Positions 17,159 through 21,087 of a stretch of DNA of 21,087 nucleotides are shown here, one piece after another. Source of the DNA: Discostella pseudostelligera. Taxonomy: Eukaryota > Bacillariophyta > Thalassiosirophyceae > Thalassiosirales > Thalassiosiraceae. The stretch spans positions 1 to 21,087 of the forward strand of contig JALLBK010000170.1 of assembly GCA_036940085.1 (NCBI GenBank). The letters are read 5' to 3'. Position numbers and translations under genes: made by a program. The stretch's first letter is position 1; the number at the start of each line of letters is the position of its first letter. The notes beneath the pieces are model-generated. The model saw only the letters and a program-made list of their open reading frames with translations. It was not told where the DNA came from and made no database searches.

Positions 17159-18796
17159 TCACACAATCATGTTATCTCCAGACACTAATGCTGGCATTGG
17201 GGCCACCTCATCCCGACTGTCGTCGTCATCGAGGACTTCAAAAACACTGCTATCGTCACTGCCGGTAGTTTTGTTCATTGGCGACAGGGGAGCCATGTCA
17301 CTTCCAGTTGTTTTGTTCATTGGAGACAGGGGAGCCATATCATAGGTAGGACTGCTTGGTGGTGCTTCTACCATTGCTGCCGCATCATCCTTCATGGGTG
17401 AATTCATCGGAGAGGTGGGGAAAAACTGAGCAGGGCCCGCGGCAGTGTTGGCTGCACCGACTGTAGTGCACGACGACGGAGAAATGATCACATTCTCGAA
17501 TACGGATGAATCATCACTCCGTGCACCGGTTAGTCCAAACAGAGAGTTGTATCGATTGTCATCCTTGTTGTCTTGAGATGCAAGTGCATTTTGGGTGTCC
17601 TCCTCTGCATCTTCCAATCTCAGCACCGGGAATGCTCCACGTTCCAAATCGAGACTTGATCCAGCTTCTCGACTTCTACCACGTCGTCGTCGGCGGTACG
17701 CAATAGCAAATCCAAATGCAGCGAAGGCAAGCAATACCGCAGCAACGAGCACACCAATAACTCCAGCGCTCATGCCAACCTTTTTATTTGCTTGGGCATC
17801 TACATGAAGTGGTTTACTGGCCAATTGTGTATCCGATCGACCAATGTAGGCTACATGGAGTAATTCATCGCTGAGAAATGAATCTTGATTTTGTTCAATG
17901 TAGGTTTGAATGATATCGTAGAGTGCTGCTGCTTCTTGATCATCTGCACTAACTTGCTGTTGCAAGCGTCGCTGCTCGGCGCTGGAAATCCACGCTGTCA
18001 TGGCACCGACGACAGGATAACAAGTTGCGGGTACGTCCAATGCTACAGAAGAGGTGCACGTCACTGGTGAAAGGAGAGCAGATCATCAAAGACTAGAATG
18101 AGATTTCATTACGAATAGAATCGATGAACAGCTTTCATAAAAAAACATCTTACCTGTCTCGGAATCCAATTCATCCGCAGGATCCATGCTCAACCCCTCC
18201 ACCAAGCTTTCCGCATTTGCATTCTGCAGCATTCGACTATTGCTTCCCGCCACCGTTCCTTTCTGGATAGTTCGTCGCATCAATTGCCGCCCTCCTTCTT
18301 CTGCTGTCGATGATCGAACTGACACCTCAATCGCGACACTGCCATCTTCGGGGCAATCACTACCATCAATTCCCAACGACGATGCCACTCCATTAGTGAG
18401 TTGACGTTCCAATGCACTCAGTACAGTAGTGTAATCCTCCACTGTCGACGCAGTGTATATCTCATACTTGAAGCTTAATGCTACAGTGTCATAGTTGTTA
18501 TTGTTGGTAGTGAATTCCTCTTCCGACGTAGCCCTGCAGGAATAGAAGGATGGTAGCTCAATTGAGGAGGTTGATATCTCCATCTCCGCGGTGGTGAGAT
18601 CTGGTACAACAGTTGTAGTTGTCGCGATGGCACCGTCAAATATCGCCTCCATTTCCATGACAGAGCCTTGACATGGTTGGGTCTCCTTGTCGAACTCGGG
18701 GTTGTCATTGGAACAAGGGTCGAATTCGACGGATGGATCTGCGATATTGTCGCCGCCGGCGACGACAGTGGCGCTTCCGCTCTGAACTGTGGACAT
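17159..18796 (-). CDS. Single-pass membrane protein B (paralogue of A and C)
   Basis: Two exons, 18796-18154 and 18063-17159, giving 515 residues. An in-frame TAA lies 14 codons upstream of the ATG. The family blocks are 'SFYSC', 'LSFKYEIYTAS', helix 'LSALERQLTNGVASSLG', 'DC', then across the intron 'SETVTCTSSV' and 'CYPVVGAMTAWI'. These are followed by 'LYDIIQTYIEQN', 'LLHVAYIGRS' and a membrane span (~311-332), followed at once by 'YRRRRRGRS'. The tail carries S-P sites and two exact copies of 'DMAPLSPMNKTTGS', hinting at proline-directed phosphorylation. The middle region has 'GGRQLMRR' and 'NSRML', possible processing or variable segments. There is no signal peptide. Topology by positive-inside rule: tail cytosolic. 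Function unknown. Confidence 0.85.
17258..17341 (-). repeat. Two 42-bp tandem repeats in gene B
   Basis: Units 17258-17299 and 17300-17341 differ at a handful of bases yet encode the same 14 residues, DMAPLSPMNKTTGS. The differences are synonymous, so the peptide appears conserved. Confidence 0.85.
18064..18153 (-). other. 90-bp phase-1 intron of gene B
   Basis: Donor GTAAGA at 18153 downward, acceptor TTTCACCAG ending at 18064. A Val codon (g|tg) is split two residues before the conserved Cys. Length and phase equal those of gene A's intron. Confidence 0.9.
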
Positions 18797-19481
18797 GATG
18801 AACTCCCTATTGCCGATTGCCGAAAACCGAAGATATTATTATGTGATGATAATGATGTAAATTCTCTTCCAATGTTATGAGAATGGCGGAACAACGGGAT
18901 GGATGATTGTCGGTGGTTGGTGGTGATCATTGGCTCGCGGAGTGGGCACTAGTAAATCTACGGCTCGAAGTTCCGATTTGGGTTTCTCTATTTGAGTTGG
19001 AGCTTCTCGAATGTTGGCTGTTTTAGACAACTTGAAGCACTTCGAGGAGCGGTGAAATCATATTCTTTCTCGTATTTCGCAGAAAGTGGTTTTGGAGAGT
19101 CGCCGACTTTCTCATGATGGAGCATTCAAATTTCAAGACCAGCTGTTCTTCTCGTTCGATTTCCCGCCTTTTCCTGCCGATCGTGAAGCTTGTTGGGATG
19201 GCACGGACGGTCGGTTCCATTCCAATGCCACGGGGTAAATATGGAATTTGGAATATTCCACGGTGGAACCGACCTCTAAAAGTAAGTAGGAGAGGGATTA
19301 TCCCTGTCCGTTGTCGTTCTGACTGCCGACAATTTCCATCAAGATGAAACTGATAAAGAGTTGCATTGATCCGATCTCTAAAAAAATGGGTGAAGGTGTC
19401 TATTATCCAGAGATTAAAGTACCTGAGAGTACCACTCTGTTATCAAAATAAGTCAGGTGTCGTTCCAACAAAGCCATCACA
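18797..19481. other. Divergent intergenic region with inverted repeat
   Basis: This 685-bp region lies between the ATGs of gene B (minus) and the cysteine-rich protein gene (plus). It holds an E2F-like ATTTCCCGCCTTTT (19159-19172). An 11-bp inverted repeat lies at 19209-19219 and 19264-19274, and an AGGGATTATCCCT palindrome at about 19293-19305. I see no convincing gene. Confidence 0.5.
19209..19274. repeat. 11-bp inverted repeat
   Basis: GGTCGGTTCCA (19209-19219) and TGGAACCGACC (19264-19274) are exact reverse complements. The 44-bp spacer has further TTCCA/TGGAA words, so the whole could fold as an imperfect hairpin. Confidence 0.75.
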
Positions 19482-19934
19482 ATGAAGCTGTTGGCCCTTC
19501 TATCCTTCGTCTTCGTTGCTGTGCCATTCGTCGTAGATGGTCACGATGGCAAAGCCATTAACGACGCAAGTGGGCTTGCGTTTGACGTACTCATGGAAGA
19601 AGATGTCTCCGCCATCCCGGAAGGTTGCGAAGAAGTTCCTAATTGTGATGAATGCATGAAGTCACCAGGAAAGCTATGCTTCTCCAACTACAATCGCGCG
19701 GAATACTGCTGCCCTCGTCCTCAGCCTCATGGCTGCACCGCCGACTGGTTTCCTAATGACTGTGTTGCTACCGGAGCACATTGCATATCGGTGGACGAGG
19801 AAGGAATGTGTGTTTGCTGCCCCGCTGGTGTGAATGGACATGATATCCCAGAGGATACTGGTACGGTCCTTCTGATTCCTAACTTTGCATCTCTCAGAGG
19901 AAATGGGAAACCAACAAATGACCTCGTCTCTTGA
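19482..19934 (+). CDS. Secreted cysteine-rich protein, unrecognised
   Basis: 150 residues from ATG at 19482 (context atcacaATGAAG). Residues 1-20 are a clear signal peptide ('LLALLSFVFVAVPFVV', likely cut near Gly20). The mature part has 12 cysteines with signature groups 'NCDEC', 'YCCP', 'GCTADWFPNDC' and 'MCVCCP'. It has no membrane span and no retention signal. The cysteine count and spacing suggest a compact disulphide-bonded extracellular or cell-wall protein. I do not recognise the family and assign no function. It converges with the PDZ-ferredoxin gene, with 233 bp between the stops. Confidence 0.85.
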   Translation: MKLLALLSFVFVAVPFVVDGHDGKAINDASGLAFDVLMEEDVSAIPEGCEEVPNCDECMKSPGKLCFSNYNRAEYCCPRPQPHGCTADWFPNDCVATGAHCISVDEEGMCVCCPAGVNGHDIPEDTGTVLLIPNFASLRGNGKPTNDLVS

Positions 19935-20044
19935 CCATGTTACCATGTTGCTATATTGTAAAGAGTTAGAGCTTGATGCATATTGTGTTGATGTTTGCTG
20001 TTTGCATTCGACGTAGCAACAGTTAACAGTGCGTAGTAAAATTG

Positions 20045-20045
20045 T
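20045..20045. other. Ambiguous base N
   Basis: A single N lies in the spacer between convergent genes. It affects no called gene and marks a sequencing or polishing uncertainty. Confidence 0.98.
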
Positions 20046-20167
20046 NAAAATTGTGCATTTCACATCATCTCTGCGTAGGATGGACTACCATAGTATCACA
20101 CATGAAGCATATTAACATCCTTCCTGCAATACATGGAGCCTGCCACGAAAGATTATTGCCCTCCTCC

Positions 20168-21076
20168 TTATTGCAGAACATGGAGCCAATCATACCCTCT
20201 CGGTACTTTCCCCACACAATGCATAATCGTTCTCCGATATATATTCCTCCCATTCCTACTATTTTTTGTCGCTTCTTCTTCTTCTTCTAATTCATCCTCA
20301 TCGTCACCAATTGTTTTATCAGGAAATTCCAACCATCTCATGCAAGTTTGACAATTGCCCGATCGGCATTGATATTCAATTGTATGAATTCCACATTTTG
20401 CTGCCAAGAACCCGTAGGACTCGCCCGGCTTGGCAGATATGGCAATTCCATTGTGATAATTGACAATGATGCTCTTTGTGAGACGACCTAATCCTATTGT
20501 TAATTTGTTGGACCCGACTGTAGAATCACTGTTGGATATTAGGGTGATAACATCATCAAAACTCTTGTCATGACAGGGTACACCATTGATGGACATGATC
20601 TTATCACGGATGCATATGCAATCGTTGCGACATGAGATGATGTTGTTGCAATTGTCTGGAGATTTTAGTTTGGAGAAGATATTGGAATTGTAGATTGCCG
20701 CATTTCCATTATGGTTGATACCGATGATGGCAACACCCGACGGAGCAGCATCGGGAGACAAATCCATTTCTTCTAGTATGACGTCGAGGGGAAGTTCGAT
20801 GGTAACTTCGTGGATAGTGCGTGGTTCAATGAATGATTCATCCAAGGTAGCCGGCGCCGACGACGATGATTGATCTAGTGATAGCACCCGCGTCGGACTG
20901 TAATGGCGACGACGCGCACGTATTGGTATTGATGTTGATGCACCATCATCTGGCGAATGATTTGCCGTGCGAGGTCGTATCGGCGATGAGATAAATGCGC
21001 ATCCTTCATGTTGATTGATGTAGGCGTAGGATAGGGCGGTCAAGCACAGCGATTGGAGATGATTCCATAGCTTCAT
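20168..21076 (-). CDS. PDZ-[2Fe-2S] ferredoxin fusion, plastid-type presequence
   Basis: 302 residues, ATG at 21074-21076, TAA at 20168. The N terminus has a weak signal peptide ('LQSLCLTALSYAYI') and 'GCAFISSP', close to the diatom plastid cleavage motif with Phe at +1. A basic Ser-rich linker follows. Residues ~88-198 look like a PDZ domain: 'PSGVAIIGINHNGNAA' and 'IRDKIMSINGVPCHDKSFDDVITLI', with the typical 'D-x-I-x-x-(I/V)-N-G' core. Residues ~202-302 are a plant-type ferredoxin fold with C237-x4-C242-x2-C245 and C287, the four [2Fe-2S] ligands. The gap between the third and fourth ligands is 41 residues, longer than the usual ~29, because of an acidic insert. Electron transfer is likely, with the PDZ part probably tethering it to a partner. 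The partner is unknown. Confidence 0.88.
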   Translation of the reverse strand: MKLWNHLQSLCLTALSYAYINQHEGCAFISSPIRPRTANHSPDDGASTSIPIRARRRHYSPTRVLSLDQSSSSAPATLDESFIEPRTIHEVTIELPLDVILEEMDLSPDAAPSGVAIIGINHNGNAAIYNSNIFSKLKSPDNCNNIISCRNDCICIRDKIMSINGVPCHDKSFDDVITLISNSDSTVGSNKLTIGLGRLTKSIIVNYHNGIAISAKPGESYGFLAAKCGIHTIEYQCRSGNCQTCMRWLEFPDKTIGDDEDELEEEEEATKNSRNGRNIYRRTIMHCVGKVPRGYDWLHVLQ

Positions 21077-21087
21077 TATTCATTAGG

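Noticed and set aside
18481..18930. 149-codon minus-strand frame
   Set aside because: Frame shadow of gene B exon 1 with low-complexity composition; gene B has paralogue support.

Overview
The window looks like nuclear DNA of a photosynthetic stramenopile, most likely a diatom (the centric lineage is a guess). The genes are eukaryotic and densely packed, with few, short introns (two are exactly 90 bp). Proteins carry long Ser/Thr/Asp/Gly-rich insertions. Several have an N-terminal signal peptide followed by an aromatic residue where the diatom plastid 'ASAFAP-like' cleavage motif would fall. I see no tRNA, rRNA, CRISPR array or insertion sequence.

Layout. 1-655 (-): 3' part of an unrecognised gene that leaves the window, with its 5' exon unresolved. 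976-2220 (+): proteasome subunit beta-6 (PSMB1/PRE7) with unusual insertions. 2670-2900 (-): 76-residue prefoldin-like protein. 3625-6447 (+): single-pass membrane protein C (940 aa). 6560-10932 (-): 1423-residue protein combining an HMG-box array with a C-terminal region resembling TAF1C/Rrn6. 11249-12613 (+): PRMT-like methyltransferase with plastid and apparent thylakoid-lumen targeting. 12633-13250 (-): small plastid-type membrane protein. 13721-14929 (+): membrane protein A (372 aa, one intron). 15061-16566 (-): ankyrin-DnaJ protein. 17159-18796 (-): membrane protein B (515 aa, one intron). 19482-19934 (+): secreted cysteine-rich protein. 20168-21076 (-): PDZ-[2Fe-2S] ferredoxin fusion.

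The main discovery candidates are these. (1) Proteins A, B and C form a family not previously obvious to me. They share an F-x-S-C motif, a Y-x-Y-[DE]-I strand, spaced cysteines, one membrane span and variable tails. A and B also share a phase-1, 90-bp intron at the same place. (2) The HMG-array/TAF1C-like fusion could combine in one chain roles that animals split between UBF and SL1 at RNA polymerase I promoters. (3) The PDZ-ferredoxin is a fusion I cannot place in a known family. (4) A PRMT-like enzyme has a twin-arginine lumen signal.

Regulatory DNA: E2F-type TTTGGCGGGAAA-like sites recur in four intergenic or promoter segments, with four in 80 bp between the HMG-array and methyltransferase genes. 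Five copies of CACGTGGAA stand upstream of the ankyrin-DnaJ gene. The genes do not form an obvious pathway; they look like ordinary nuclear neighbours with a scattered paralogous family among them.
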